A DNA stretch of 64,000 nucleotides, taken from positions 1,858,846 through 1,922,845 of the forward strand of contig NZ_CP014226.1 in the NCBI RefSeq assembly GCF_001545155.1, given 5' to 3'. Positions 40,733-49,746 of the stretch are shown here, in pieces. Both the position numbers and the translations under genes were made by a program. Source of the DNA: Halomonas chromatireducens. Lineage in GTDB: Bacteria; Pseudomonadota; Gammaproteobacteria; Pseudomonadales; Halomonadaceae. Below the pieces are notes generated by a model, which worked only from the letters and a program-made list of their open reading frames with translations, had not been told where the DNA came from and did not search any database. Positions within the stretch are counted from its first letter, which is position 1; every line of letters starts with the position of its first letter.

Positions 40733-41102
40733 ACCGACCCTGGTGTCACCATCCGAGCGGTCGCCGGGCCAGCCCCTCGACGACAGCGTCACGGTGCCGC
40801 TCCACCGCCTGGCCCATGCCCGCGCCGGCGACAAGGGGGACCGCCTCAACCTGGCGCTGTTCGCCTACGATCCGGACCACTACGCCCTGTTGCTGGAGCA
40901 GGTCACCGAGGAGCGCGTGCTCGCGCTGTTCGCCCACCGCGGTGCCAGCCGCGTACGGCGCTATCCAATGCCGGGTCTGGCCGGGATGAATCTGGTGATA
41001 GACGACGTTTTGCAGGGGGGGGTCAACGGTGCGCTCAACCTGGACGGCCATGGCAAGACGCTCTCGTTCCTGCTACTGGACATGACTATCGAAGTGAAGT
41101 AG
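40719..41102 (+). CDS. AtuA-related small protein
   Basis: 127 aa. LHRLAHARAGDKGDRLNLALFAYD and VRRYPMPGLAGMNLVIDDVLQGG are typical of the small AtuA-associated domain (found as the C-terminal part of some fused AtuA proteins). Together with the larger protein it likely forms one enzyme. The ATG at 40719 has AAAGGAG eight bases upstream and lies inside the preceding gene. A bidirectional terminator follows at 41121. Confidence 0.85.
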   Translation: MSPVEPTLVSPSERSPGQPLDDSVTVPLHRLAHARAGDKGDRLNLALFAYDPDHYALLLEQVTEERVLALFAHRGASRVRRYPMPGLAGMNLVIDDVLQGGVNGALNLDGHGKTLSFLLLDMTIEVK

Positions 41103-41120
41103 AGGGTGAAACCAGTTAAG

Positions 41121-41150
41121 AAAGAGCCACCTACCAGAGGTGGCTCTTTG
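41121..41150. terminator. Bidirectional intrinsic terminator
   Basis: AAAGAGCCACCT and AGGTGGCTCTTT pair perfectly (12 bp) around ACCAG. It lies between the AtuA operon and the convergent peroxiredoxin gene and has A and T runs on both sides. Confidence 0.88.
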
Positions 41151-41176
41151 CCTATATATGGAATGGCTGGCTGGCG

Positions 41177-41653
41177 TTACAGCTGGGCCAGCACCGTTTC
41201 GGCACTGCTCTTCTCGACGCCCTTGGCGTCGATGCCGATGTACTCGACCACGCCGTCATTGGCGATCAGGGCGAAGCGCTTGCTGCGCATGCCCATGCCG
41301 CCACCGCTGGCATCCAGCTCGGTGCCAATGGCCTTGGTGAAATCGGCGTTACCGTCGGCAAGCATGGTGAAGGCCTGGGCATTCTGATCCTGCTGCCAGG
41401 CCCCCATCACGAAGGCATCGTTGACCGCCATGCAGGCGATGGTGTCGATTCCCTTGGCAAGGATCTCGTCGGCCTTGACCACGAAGCCGGGCATATGAGT
41501 GTTGGAGCATCCGGGCGTGAATGCACCCGGCACGGTGAACAGCACCACCCGCTTGCCGGCAAACAGCTCACCGGTGGAGATGTCCTGGGGGCCATCCGGG
41601 CCATTGGTCTTGATCGTGACGTCGGGAATCTTGTCGCCTACTGTCAGTGTCAT
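41177..41653 (-). CDS. Peroxiredoxin, paralogue of the 33004-33486 gene
   Basis: 158 aa. Active site PGAFTPGCSNTHMPGF with Cys49, identical to the first copy. The two proteins are colinear, and most differences lie in the last third (GTELDASGGGMGMRSKRFAL here). AAGGAT precedes the ATG at 41653, and the in-frame upstream Met lies before that site. It stands alone between two terminated units, so it is probably separately controlled. Confidence 0.92.
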   Translation of the reverse strand: MTLTVGDKIPDVTIKTNGPDGPQDISTGELFAGKRVVLFTVPGAFTPGCSNTHMPGFVVKADEILAKGIDTIACMAVNDAFVMGAWQQDQNAQAFTMLADGNADFTKAIGTELDASGGGMGMRSKRFALIANDGVVEYIGIDAKGVEKSSAETVLAQL

Positions 41654-41736
41654 ACCAGATCCTTCCATGTGGTGTGTGGTGCTTCCAGGCTACGCCAATG
41701 TGCTGCCTTGTCCAGCATGCATGAGGTGGCGCGAGC

Positions 41737-43707
41737 TCACCATGGCATCGGCAAGCTGAACCAGATGCCCGATGGAGGGGTAAGACGCATCAGTGCGAAC
41801 ATCCCCTGGGCGGTGGCATACACGATGGCGCCGTAGAGTGCCGCGCTGGCCAGGCGCATCCTGGCACATATCAATAGCAACCAGGCCAGCAGCAGCGGGG
41901 TGGCCAGACTGAAGCCGACCAGCCATATCGCCACGCCATAGGCGAGAATGCCCGCCAAGACCGGCAGCTCCTGACGCGAGCCAAGATGAATGATCCGCCC
42001 TTGCCGACGCAGCCGATAGAGCTGCCGGCCAAGGATATACACGCTCAGCAGCAGCCCCGGTACGATTCCCAGCGCCGGCATCAGCCGGGCATTGCTTCGA
42101 AAGCCCAGCATCTCGTAGAAGGCATAGGCGAAGGTGACCAGCAGCAGCGACGAGGCGAGCAGCAGAACGGCAGTATCGCGGGGCGCTTCATCGTCGCTCG
42201 TGGTATGACTCGCTGGGCCGGTCGAGTCGGCGGGCGCCGTTGTCTGCCTGGCGCGCCACTTGCGCACCAGGCCGAGCAGCATGGGGACGACAATCAGCGA
42301 TGCGATGATCAGCACGCCTGGCCGGGTCAGCCAGGTGAAGCCGTGAATCTGCGTGGTTAGCCAGAAGTACTGCTCCATGGGCGTGGCCAGCACGAAGCCC
42401 ACTAGGACCGGTGCCCGCGGCCAGCCGGCATTTTTCATAAGCCAGCCGATCACCCCCAGCACCAGCAGGGCGAGAATGTCACCGAAGGTCTGGGTACCCT
42501 GATAGGCGCCGGCTACCATGATCAACAGCAAAGGTGCGGCGATCAGTGCGAAGTTGATGCGCGTCAGTCGGGCCAGATAGGGCGTCACGGCAAAGCACAG
42601 CGCGGCACCCATCACCGAGGCGAGCGCCACGCTCCACACGATCATGTACATCAGGTCCGGCGTTTCGCTGACCATCCTCGGCCCGGGATAGAAGCCGAAC
42701 GAGAACAGTGCGCCGAGGAAGATGGCCGCGGCAGGCCCGCCGGGCACGCTGAACAGCATCGTCGGCACCAGATCGGAGATCACGGTGGCGTTGTTGGCGC
42801 CCTCGGCGCCGGCGACCCCACGTATTTCTCCCTTGCCGAAGCGCCGCTTGTCCTTGGTCGAACTCATGGCGTGTCCGTAGGCGATCCAGGTTGAGGCGCT
42901 GGCGCCAACGGCCGGTACGAAGCCGCCGAAGATACCGATGATCGACGAGCGCACGATCAGCCAGCGGCTGCGCCAGAACTCCCTGAAACTCTCGCCCCAC
43001 TTGCCCATGGTCATGGGTTTGCCGGCGATACCGCCGCCGGCAGCGACCATGCCGATCAGCTCAGCCACTGCAAACAGCCCCAGTGCGACGATTGGCAGCG
43101 ACAGGCCGTCCATCAGATAGGATTGGCCGAAGATGAAGCGGTAGTTGGCCGCGGCAGGAGCTGCGCCTACCACGCCCAGCAGGATACCGAAGCAGGCCGC
43201 GGCGAGACCCACGACAATATCCTTGCCGACCATGCTTGCGGCAAAGCAGAGCCCTACCAGGGCGAACATGAACAGCTCCGGCGTACCTAGTGCCAGCACC
43301 AGTGGGCCGGCAATCGGGATTGCCACGGAGAGGATCAGGGCGCCGAACAGGCCGCCGACCATCGATGCCAGAAAGCCCACACCCAGTGCCAGCGAGGCCT
43401 TGCCCTGCTTGGCCAGCGCATGCCCCTCGATGGCTGTGGGCGCTGAGGCCGGTGAGCCCGGAGCACCCAGCAGTACTGAGGTGATGGTGTCGGCAGTATA
43501 GATCACCGAGATGGCACCCAGCAGCATGGCCAGCCCCGAGTAGCTGTCCATGAGGTAGATAAACGGCAGCAGGATCGATACGGCAGCGACGCCGCCTAGC
43601 CCCGGGAGCATTCCGAACACCATGCCGGCCAGCATGCCGGCGAACAGCGCCAGCAGGCGTATAGGTTCGAACAGTAGCCCCAGAGCCGTTGTAATGTTCT
43701 CTAGCAC
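41737..43707 (-). CDS. Tripartite tricarboxylate transporter, fused TctA-TctB membrane subunit
   Basis: 656 aa. The first 500 residues are TctA: FGMLPGLGGVAAVSILLPF, YTADTITSVLLGAPGSPASAPTAIEG, GGFVPAVGASASTWIAYGHA and AEGANNATVISDLVPTMLFSVPGG. A linker with many Thr, Ser and Asp (about 490-515) leads to four further helices that match the small TctB subunit. TctA and TctB are usually separate genes, so this is a fusion. It moves a carboxylate across the inner membrane using the receptor encoded upstream at 43792, from which it is separated by a hairpin terminator. Confidence 0.9.
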   Translation of the reverse strand: MLENITTALGLLFEPIRLLALFAGMLAGMVFGMLPGLGGVAAVSILLPFIYLMDSYSGLAMLLGAISVIYTADTITSVLLGAPGSPASAPTAIEGHALAKQGKASLALGVGFLASMVGGLFGALILSVAIPIAGPLVLALGTPELFMFALVGLCFAASMVGKDIVVGLAAACFGILLGVVGAAPAAANYRFIFGQSYLMDGLSLPIVALGLFAVAELIGMVAAGGGIAGKPMTMGKWGESFREFWRSRWLIVRSSIIGIFGGFVPAVGASASTWIAYGHAMSSTKDKRRFGKGEIRGVAGAEGANNATVISDLVPTMLFSVPGGPAAAIFLGALFSFGFYPGPRMVSETPDLMYMIVWSVALASVMGAALCFAVTPYLARLTRINFALIAAPLLLIMVAGAYQGTQTFGDILALLVLGVIGWLMKNAGWPRAPVLVGFVLATPMEQYFWLTTQIHGFTWLTRPGVLIIASLIVVPMLLGLVRKWRARQTTAPADSTGPASHTTSDDEAPRDTAVLLLASSLLLVTFAYAFYEMLGFRSNARLMPALGIVPGLLLSVYILGRQLYRLRRQGRIIHLGSRQELPVLAGILAYGVAIWLVGFSLATPLLLAWLLLICARMRLASAALYGAIVYATAQGMFALMRLTPPSGIWFSLPMPW

Positions 43708-43730
43708 AAGACATGTCCTATGCGGGGGTC

Positions 43731-43775
43731 AAAAAAACGCGGCCAGGGCCACTCGCGGGGCGGGTGGCTGGCCGC
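43731..43775 (-). terminator. Intrinsic terminator between tctC-like and tctAB-like genes
   Basis: On the minus strand GCGGCCAGCCAC pairs with GTGG(CC)CTGGCCGC with a two-base bulge, followed by GTTTTTTTG. It lies inside the transport operon, 16 bases after the receptor gene. Partial read-through would make more receptor than permease. Confidence 0.8.
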
Positions 43776-43791
43776 GGCATGGCGGTTGGTG

Positions 43792-44886
43792 TCAGAGATC
43801 GACGTCGTACTTTTCCGAGAGCAGCGTGCGCAGGTGCTCGCGTACCTCATCAGAAGGTTGAAGCGCCTCGCTGAGCGACTCGGTGACATCCGAGGCCGGC
43901 AGCAGGGAATAGCCGCCCACGGCGTTCACGCTCCGTTCCTGATACTCGGGGTCGCCGTTGATGGCGGCAATCGTTTGTTCGAAAATTTCAAGAATCTCGT
44001 CCGGTGTACCCTCCGGCAGGTAGGCAGTGAGGCCATAGTTGAAAGTCACGGCACCGATCGACTGGAAAGCGTCCCACTCCACGCCGGAGGGGGCTTCACC
44101 GTACAGCTCCTCATAGACTTCGTAGACCGAGGGGTAATCCGGGAAGGCCGCGTCCCGTGCGCTGAGTACACCGTCTTCTCCGACCGAGCCGCCGGTCATA
44201 ATGGGTACCGCGCTGCCAGCCTCAACCATGTCGACCACCTGTGACATATAGGCCGGTGTGAACTGGAAGTCGATATTGGTTTCGCCGCGCTCGAAAGACA
44301 GGCGGGCCGGGCCGCGGCCATCGAAGCCGAGCACCGTCTGGATATCGAGGTCGAGCAACTCGAAGGCCAGCAGCGTGGGGAGGTCGCTGGCCGCTGCGGC
44401 GATGCCACCATAGATCAGGGGCATGTCGGGTTCCTTGAGACCCGCAGGCGAGTCGATCCCGGTCCGTGGCGAGACGTAGATTACCGCACCGAAGGGCAGG
44501 CTATAGGCCGGGCGCATGGCGGCGAGGTCATACTCCACAGCGTCCATGCCCAACACATAGGGGTTGGACGTGGACGAGGTGGTGAACAGGATCGTTTCGC
44601 CGTCCGGCTCGGCGTTCTGTGCGAACCAGTTGGCGCCGAGGATTGAGCCGCCCCCGGGGCGGGTCTGCACATTAACGCGAGGGTTGCCGGGCAGGTGCTT
44701 CTCGAGGAACGGCTCGAGGAATTTGGCGGCGACATAGGTGGCACCACCTTCGCCGAAGGGGACGACCATCTGGATGGTCTTGCCCTCGTAGAAGTCCTCG
44801 GCCAGGACATGGTTTGCGGCAAGGCCGCCGGCGGCGACCAGCACGGCGGCTGATAGCGTCTTGAGTACGGGTGGTTGCGTGAACAT
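43792..44886 (-). CDS. Tripartite tricarboxylate transporter substrate-binding protein (TctC-like)
   Basis: 364 aa. Signal peptide of about 29 residues ending VLA|ED. The mature part begins FYEGKTIQMVVPFGEGGATYVAAKFLEPFLEKHLPG and holds RPGGGSILGANWF, the family's ligand loop. TctC proteins bind citrate-like or other carboxylates in the periplasm. It is encoded upstream of the fused TctA-TctB gene and 60 bp after the FAH-family gene, with which it shares direction, so transport and hydrolysis of a dicarboxylate or aromatic-ring product may be linked. Confidence 0.88.
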   Translation of the reverse strand: MFTQPPVLKTLSAAVLVAAGGLAANHVLAEDFYEGKTIQMVVPFGEGGATYVAAKFLEPFLEKHLPGNPRVNVQTRPGGGSILGANWFAQNAEPDGETILFTTSSTSNPYVLGMDAVEYDLAAMRPAYSLPFGAVIYVSPRTGIDSPAGLKEPDMPLIYGGIAAAASDLPTLLAFELLDLDIQTVLGFDGRGPARLSFERGETNIDFQFTPAYMSQVVDMVEAGSAVPIMTGGSVGEDGVLSARDAAFPDYPSVYEVYEELYGEAPSGVEWDAFQSIGAVTFNYGLTAYLPEGTPDEILEIFEQTIAAINGDPEYQERSVNAVGGYSLLPASDVTESLSEALQPSDEVREHLRTLLSEKYDVDL

Positions 44887-44946
44887 GGTGTGCTCCTGGT
44901 GTTGTTGTGAAATATTGTTGACCCGGTGCGTATACCAGAGGGAAGG

Positions 44947-45831
44947 TTACTGGCCAACTCGGTTCTCGAGTATCCCCATTCCCTCGACCTCAATGCGTAC
45001 CACATCGCCAGTCTGCAGGAACCTGGGAGGGTTGAAGCCGATGCCGACCCCCACCGGGGTGCCGGTGATGATCACGTCCCCCGGCTTGAGTTCGATGCCA
45101 GCGGAGATGGTTTCGATCAGGGTGGGAATGTCGAAGATCAACTGACCGATATTGGAATTCTGGCGTAGTTCGCCGTTAACCCAGCACTTGATGCTGGCAT
45201 CGGCGGGATCGATCTCATCGGCGGTGGTGATCCAGGGCCCCATCGGGCAGAAGCCATCCAGCGATTTGGCCAGATGCCACTGCTTGTGATTCTTCTGTAG
45301 GTCCCGGGCGGTGACGTCATTGACGACGGTATAGCCCCAGACGTGATCGAAGGCCTGAGCCTTGCTGATGCCTCGCCCTCCTTTGCCAATGATGATGGCA
45401 AACTCGGCTTCATAGTCGAGCTGCTCGGTCACCGCGGCGTGGCGCGGGATTTCATCGCCGTTGGCGATCAGGGTGTTGTAAGCCTTAGTGAAAATGATCG
45501 GGTGTTTTGGTACTACATCGTCGGCGCTGGTACTGCTGTCGAACCCGGAGTTGCTGAACTCGGCCGCATGTTCGAAGTAGTTCTTGCCGACGCAGAACAT
45601 GTTGCGGTGGGGGTGTATGGGCGCCTCGACGCGTACCTCGTCGAGCGGCCTGCCGTCGTCGTGTAGCTGGATCCTCTCCCTGAGGTCGTCCCATGCCTGC
45701 ACTAGCTGATTCATGTCCCCATCGAAGTTGGGTATCAGCTCGGACAGCGGCCAGTAGCGCTGGGTGTGCCCATCGATCAGGGCGACAAATGTCGCCTGAT
45801 CGGGGCCGGAGCGGAGTGTGGCGAATTTCAT
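44947..45831 (-). CDS. Fumarylacetoacetate hydrolase-family protein
   Basis: 294 aa. Family residues are evident: MFCVGKNYFEHAAEF, TEQLDYEAEFAIIIGKGGRGI with the metal-binding Glu, YTVVNDVTARDLQ, WHLAKSLDGFCPMGPWI and GDVIITGTPVGVGIGF. Members hydrolyse acylpyruvates or decarboxylate 2-oxo acids such as the homoprotocatechuate intermediates, with Mg2+ or Mn2+. The exact substrate is not clear. Being the first gene of the unit with the TctC/TctAB transporter, and divergent from a GntR regulator, suggests it acts on the imported acid. Confidence 0.88.
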   Translation of the reverse strand: MKFATLRSGPDQATFVALIDGHTQRYWPLSELIPNFDGDMNQLVQAWDDLRERIQLHDDGRPLDEVRVEAPIHPHRNMFCVGKNYFEHAAEFSNSGFDSSTSADDVVPKHPIIFTKAYNTLIANGDEIPRHAAVTEQLDYEAEFAIIIGKGGRGISKAQAFDHVWGYTVVNDVTARDLQKNHKQWHLAKSLDGFCPMGPWITTADEIDPADASIKCWVNGELRQNSNIGQLIFDIPTLIETISAGIELKPGDVIITGTPVGVGIGFNPPRFLQTGDVVRIEVEGMGILENRVGQ

Positions 45832-45986
45832 CTGGCTTGGTTCTCCATAGGTTTATTTTGGTCCCGCATTTACCGAGATTAGAACTTGTGAAGTACCAAT
45901 TCAAGGGTAATTTTTGAATAGTGAGACCAAATGGTATAGTTTTCTCTACATTGGTAATCGGAATGGCGCGACATGAAGGACAGCCT

Positions 45987-46709
45987 GTGAGTGACAAGAC
46001 CCTGGGCAAGGCGGTGCGTGCTGACGGTGCGCGATCCCTGGCTCGCTATCTGCAGCAGCAAATCGAGAGTGGCAGTTTCCCCGCGGGACACCGCTTGCCA
46101 ACAGAGCGTGAGCTCAGTGAGCGCTTTGCCGCATCGCGTGGCGCGGTCAGGCGGGTGCTTGGCAACTTCAAGCAGCTGGGGTTGATCACCCAGGTCGTGG
46201 GCAGTGGCACCTTCGTCTCGGAAAGGGTCGGTGAGCTGGTTGTGCCACGCGATGAGCCACCGACTGAGGCTCGTTCAGTGGCTATCCAGACCAGTCCGGC
46301 ACAACTGATGGAGGCGCGGCTGCTGATTGAGCCGCAGATGGTGGCACTAATCGTGCGCTACGCTACCGCATCCGACTTTGAGCGGATGGATGAGTGCATC
46401 GTCCGCTCGGAAGCCGCCACGGCTATCGAGGAGTTCGAGCACTGGGATGGGGCACTACACCAGGCGTTTGCCGAAGCTACTCACAACAGCTTCTTCCTGC
46501 GTATTCTTGAACTGACCAACGTGGTGCGTGAGGAGGGGGAGTGGGGCCGTCTGAAGCGAGTCTCGTTGACCCCGGAGCGGCGCAAGCGCTACGAGATGCA
46601 GCATCGTGCCATTGTCGCGGCACTGCGTGATCGCGATGAGGACACGGCTAGGGCGTTGCTCGAGGAGCATCTCAGGGAAGTGCAGAAGAACCTGTTCGGT
46701 AGAGACTGA
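45987..46709 (+). CDS. GntR/FadR-subfamily regulator
   Basis: 240 aa from GTG at 45987, which has AAGGA six bases upstream; ATG at 45963 is the alternative. The N-terminal winged helix (LARYLQQQIESGSFPAGHRLPTERELSERF) is followed by an all-helical FCD domain with AQLMEARLLIEPQMVALIV and a metal-binding pattern of Asp and His residues typical of FCD sensors. It probably represses the divergent FAH-TctC-TctAB unit until its carboxylate is present. The gap between them has TACCAAT (45894) and ATTGGTA (45950) half-sites that could form the operator. Confidence 0.88.
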   Translation: MSDKTLGKAVRADGARSLARYLQQQIESGSFPAGHRLPTERELSERFAASRGAVRRVLGNFKQLGLITQVVGSGTFVSERVGELVVPRDEPPTEARSVAIQTSPAQLMEARLLIEPQMVALIVRYATASDFERMDECIVRSEAATAIEEFEHWDGALHQAFAEATHNSFFLRILELTNVVREEGEWGRLKRVSLTPERRKRYEMQHRAIVAALRDRDEDTARALLEEHLREVQKNLFGRD

Positions 46710-46789
46710 TCCGGGGGCGCCGAAACCCTCGCATTCTCCCTGGGTGCCTGCAATTATTGAGGCAATCTCATGAGGCAGGGAGCCCGTCT

Positions 46790-48073
46790 GTGAAACGTCG
46801 TACTCGCATCGTCGCCTATACGGCGGTGGTGGTAGCTGTGATCTTCAGCGTGGGTAGCGTACTGCTCTACAACGCCACGCCCAAGCCCAAGCGGCTGCTC
46901 GAAACCGTGGCAGTGGACTTTACTACCGGCGATGCGGACTTCCAGCGCAGCATGAACCTGATCTTCGAACAGCCGTTGGTAGCCGGTAACCGCATCGCGA
47001 TGCTCGAGGACGGTGAGGCGATCTACGCCGACAAGCTCGAGTCCATCGATGCCGCCGAGGTATCGATTACCTTCGAGACCTTCGAGTTCTGGGGCGAGAA
47101 GGCCGCCGGCCCCTTCGTCGAGGCCCTGGTGGCGGCAGCCGAGCGTGGCGTCTCGGTACATGCACTGATTGACTATTACGGCTCCGTAGACGCAGAGGCG
47201 GATAAATTCGAGCGCATGCTGGATGCAGGCGTCGAGATGATCCGCTGGCGTAAACCTTCCTGGTATCAGCTGGCGCGTTTCAATCACCGCACCCACCGTA
47301 AACTGCTGGTGGTGGATGGTCGGACCGGTTTCATCGGCGGCGCCAATATCACCGACCGCTGGTTGCCCGACGAAGACGGCCAGGCCTATCGCGATCACCA
47401 TTTTCGCGTCGAGGGACCGGTGGTGGGCAACATGCAAGCCGCCTTCGTCGATACCTGGCTGGATGCCAGTGGCCGGCTTCTGCTGGGCGATGTCTACTTT
47501 CCTGAACTGGAGGCGCAGGGCGAACTGGAGGCGCAGATGGTGACAAGCGCACCTCGCGAAGGTCGCCATCGTATGCGCAAGATGCTGATGGTGGCGATTG
47601 CCACGGCCGAGCAGCATATCTCTCTTGGCACGGCCTATTTTTATCCCGACGCCGAGTTTCTCGAGGCGCTGATCGACGCTCGCGATCGTGGCGTCGAAGT
47701 CAATATCCTGGTGCCCGGTGACAGTATCGATAAGGGCTTCGTGCGCCACGCCTCGGTCAACCGCTGGCGGCCGATGCTCGAGTCGGGTGTAGCAATCTAT
47801 GAGTACCAACCCTCGATGTACCATGCCAAGTTGGTCAGCATTGACGATCGCTGGGCCAGCATCGGTTCCACCAACCTCGATAACCGCTCCTTTCGCATCA
47901 ATGCCGAGGGCAACCTGAATGTCTTCGATGAGGGTTTTGCCCGGGATATCCGTGAGCTGATCGAGGCGGATATCCGCCACGCCGAACGCTATGAACTTGA
48001 GCGCTGGGAGAGCCGCCCCTGGCACAAGCGTCTGGCCGGCTGGATCAGCATGCTGGCTGGAGCGCACTTCTGA
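46790..48073 (+). CDS. Phospholipase D/cardiolipin synthase-family protein
   Basis: 427 aa from a GTG at 46790 with AGGGAG seven bases upstream. A single membrane helix at about 8-27 anchors it. Two HKD motifs are complete: HRKLLVVD followed by GFIGGANITDRW, and HAKLVSID followed by SIGSTNLDNRSF. Two HKD domains are the arrangement of cardiolipin synthases, which join phosphatidylglycerol molecules at the membrane; a phosphatidyl-transfer or hydrolase role is also possible. It converges with narK, and a hairpin at 48117 separates them. Confidence 0.88.
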   Translation: MKRRTRIVAYTAVVVAVIFSVGSVLLYNATPKPKRLLETVAVDFTTGDADFQRSMNLIFEQPLVAGNRIAMLEDGEAIYADKLESIDAAEVSITFETFEFWGEKAAGPFVEALVAAAERGVSVHALIDYYGSVDAEADKFERMLDAGVEMIRWRKPSWYQLARFNHRTHRKLLVVDGRTGFIGGANITDRWLPDEDGQAYRDHHFRVEGPVVGNMQAAFVDTWLDASGRLLLGDVYFPELEAQGELEAQMVTSAPREGRHRMRKMLMVAIATAEQHISLGTAYFYPDAEFLEALIDARDRGVEVNILVPGDSIDKGFVRHASVNRWRPMLESGVAIYEYQPSMYHAKLVSIDDRWASIGSTNLDNRSFRINAEGNLNVFDEGFARDIRELIEADIRHAERYELERWESRPWHKRLAGWISMLAGAHF

Positions 48074-48116
48074 TGCTTGGCGGGTATCTCTGATGCTGAA
48101 GGAGGCTGAGTCGCTG

Positions 48117-48152
48117 CCAAAAGGCCTACCGCCACGTGAAGGTGACGGTAGG
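48117..48152 (-). terminator. Intrinsic terminator downstream of narK
   Basis: CCTACCG...CGGTAGG with inner CAC/GTG, followed on the minus strand by CCTTTTGG. It is 130 bases past the narK stop and 44 after the PLD stop. The T-run is short. Confidence 0.6.
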
Positions 48153-48280
48153 TCGAAGGTTGCCAGCAGCAGGTGAGGTCTGGCCTCGGCCCTAGCAGTG
48201 CCGGTGATGGCGTGTTTGCCGCGCCGCTCCGCAAGCGACGGCCGGGTGGGGCGAGTCCCCAGCTGTGTGGTGCCGATGGC

Positions 48281-49633
48281 TCAGCGTAGCGACAGGGCAC
48301 CGGCGCCGGTGTCTTCGCCCACGGCATCCTGGTAGGCCTTGGCCTCCTCGGCCTCCGTCTCCGGGGAGAAGCGCACCAGAAGGGCGCAGGAGGCCAGCAC
48401 CAGCACGGTCAGGCCCAGGTAGAACAACCCTTGTTGATAGGTGATCGCTTCCGAACGGAACAGGAAGGCAGCCGCCACGGCGCCCACGTTGCCGCCGGCA
48501 CCGACGATGCCGGCCACCGCGCCCAGAGCCTTCTTGTTGATGAAGGGCACCACGCCATAGGTCGCACCCTCGGCCATCTGCACGAAGAGGCTGAATACCA
48601 GCATGATGCCGATGGCGTAGGAGAGGACATGCATCTGCGAGAAGGCGACCAGGGCGAGGCCTTCACAGATCAGGGCGATGAACAGCCAGCGTACTCTGCC
48701 CTTGAGACCGCCGTTCCTGGCGAACAGATCGGAGAAGATGCCGCCCATGGTGCGGGCGAATACGTTCATCAGCCCGAACAGCCCGGCGATCATGCCGGCG
48801 GTGGCCAGCGTCAGGTCGAAGTGATCGAAGAAGTAGATGGCGGCAATGTTGTTGATGGTCAACTCGACGCCGAAGCAGATGGCGTAGACCACGAACAGTG
48901 CCCATACGCGGATGTCCTTGGCGGCCGCCAGGAAGGTCTTGCCGGCACCGCTGTCGCCGTTGGCCTGGGGAAGCTCGCCCCGGGCGCGCAGGTCCTCGAA
49001 GTTGCCGTTGGGCGCATCCTGGGTAAAGCGGTAATAACAGATTCCGGTGACGAACAGCACCACGCCGGGCACCACCATGGCCAGGCGCCAGCCAAGCGTC
49101 TCGCTGACACCGAGCATCAGCAGGCCCGAGAAGATCAGCGGCATCAGGATCTGGGTGGTACCGCCACCCAGGTTGCCCCAGCCGGCGCTGGTAGCGTTGG
49201 CGGTGCCGACCACGTTGGGCGCGAACATCATGGTGGTGTGGTACTGGGTGATGACGAAGGAGGCGCCGATGGCACCGATCGCCAGGCGCGCCAGCAGAAA
49301 GGTCTCGAAACTGTTGGCGAAGCCGATACCCATCACCGGAATCGAGCCCAGGATCAGCAGGCCGGAGTAGGCCTTGCGCGGCCCGATGCGGTCGCATAGC
49401 ACGCCGATCAACAAGCGCACGATCACGGTGATGGCAACCGAGGCGATAATGGTGTTGCCGATCTGGGTCTGGGTGAGGGAGAGATCTTCACGGACCACCG
49501 CCATCAGCGGGGCAATACCGAACCAGCCGAAGAAACAGATATGGAAGGCGAACCACGAGAAGTGAAACGCCCGCATCTGCGGGGTACTGAAGTTCAACAG
49601 GCGAATCCTGTTGGCCTTGTTGAGGATTTCCAT
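48281..49633 (-). CDS. narK: NarK-family nitrate/nitrite transporter (MFS)
   Basis: 450 aa with 12 hydrophobic helices. The nitrate signature sequences are present as SAGWGNLGGGTTQ in helix 5 and GIVGAGGNVGAVAA in helix 11, and both arginines of the substrate path have candidates (in helices 2 and 8). NarK proteins move nitrate in by H+ symport or exchange it for nitrite. Its own sigma-54/NtrC-type promoter links it to the nasA-nirBD set 35 kb away. There is no dissimilatory nar gene in the window, so assimilatory import is the likely job. Confidence 0.92.
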   Translation of the reverse strand: MEILNKANRIRLLNFSTPQMRAFHFSWFAFHICFFGWFGIAPLMAVVREDLSLTQTQIGNTIIASVAITVIVRLLIGVLCDRIGPRKAYSGLLILGSIPVMGIGFANSFETFLLARLAIGAIGASFVITQYHTTMMFAPNVVGTANATSAGWGNLGGGTTQILMPLIFSGLLMLGVSETLGWRLAMVVPGVVLFVTGICYYRFTQDAPNGNFEDLRARGELPQANGDSGAGKTFLAAAKDIRVWALFVVYAICFGVELTINNIAAIYFFDHFDLTLATAGMIAGLFGLMNVFARTMGGIFSDLFARNGGLKGRVRWLFIALICEGLALVAFSQMHVLSYAIGIMLVFSLFVQMAEGATYGVVPFINKKALGAVAGIVGAGGNVGAVAAAFLFRSEAITYQQGLFYLGLTVLVLASCALLVRFSPETEAEEAKAYQDAVGEDTGAGALSLR

Positions 49634-49678
49634 GGGTCAGGCCTCGCGCTTGATGGGTAGCGATTACGGAGAACGAGC

Positions 49679-49694
49679 CCTTCATCGTTGAAGG
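49679..49694 (-). promoter_or_regulatory. ANTAR-target-like hairpin in the narK leader
   Basis: Minus strand CCTTC-AACGAT-GAAGG: 5-bp stem, hexaloop with A1 and G4, 46 bases before the start codon. No intrinsic terminator was found after it, and the upstream partner hairpin is not clear, so its use by NasT is uncertain. Confidence 0.4.
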
Positions 49695-49746
49695 TCTGGT
49701 TCGACGCACTCGTACCCCGGAGAGCCTGGTCCACGCCTACCACTCT

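Noticed and set aside
46754..48067. Minus-strand frame of 437 codons opposite the phospholipase D gene
   Set aside because: The plus strand encodes two intact HKD motifs and a membrane anchor; the mirror frame has no recognisable domain.
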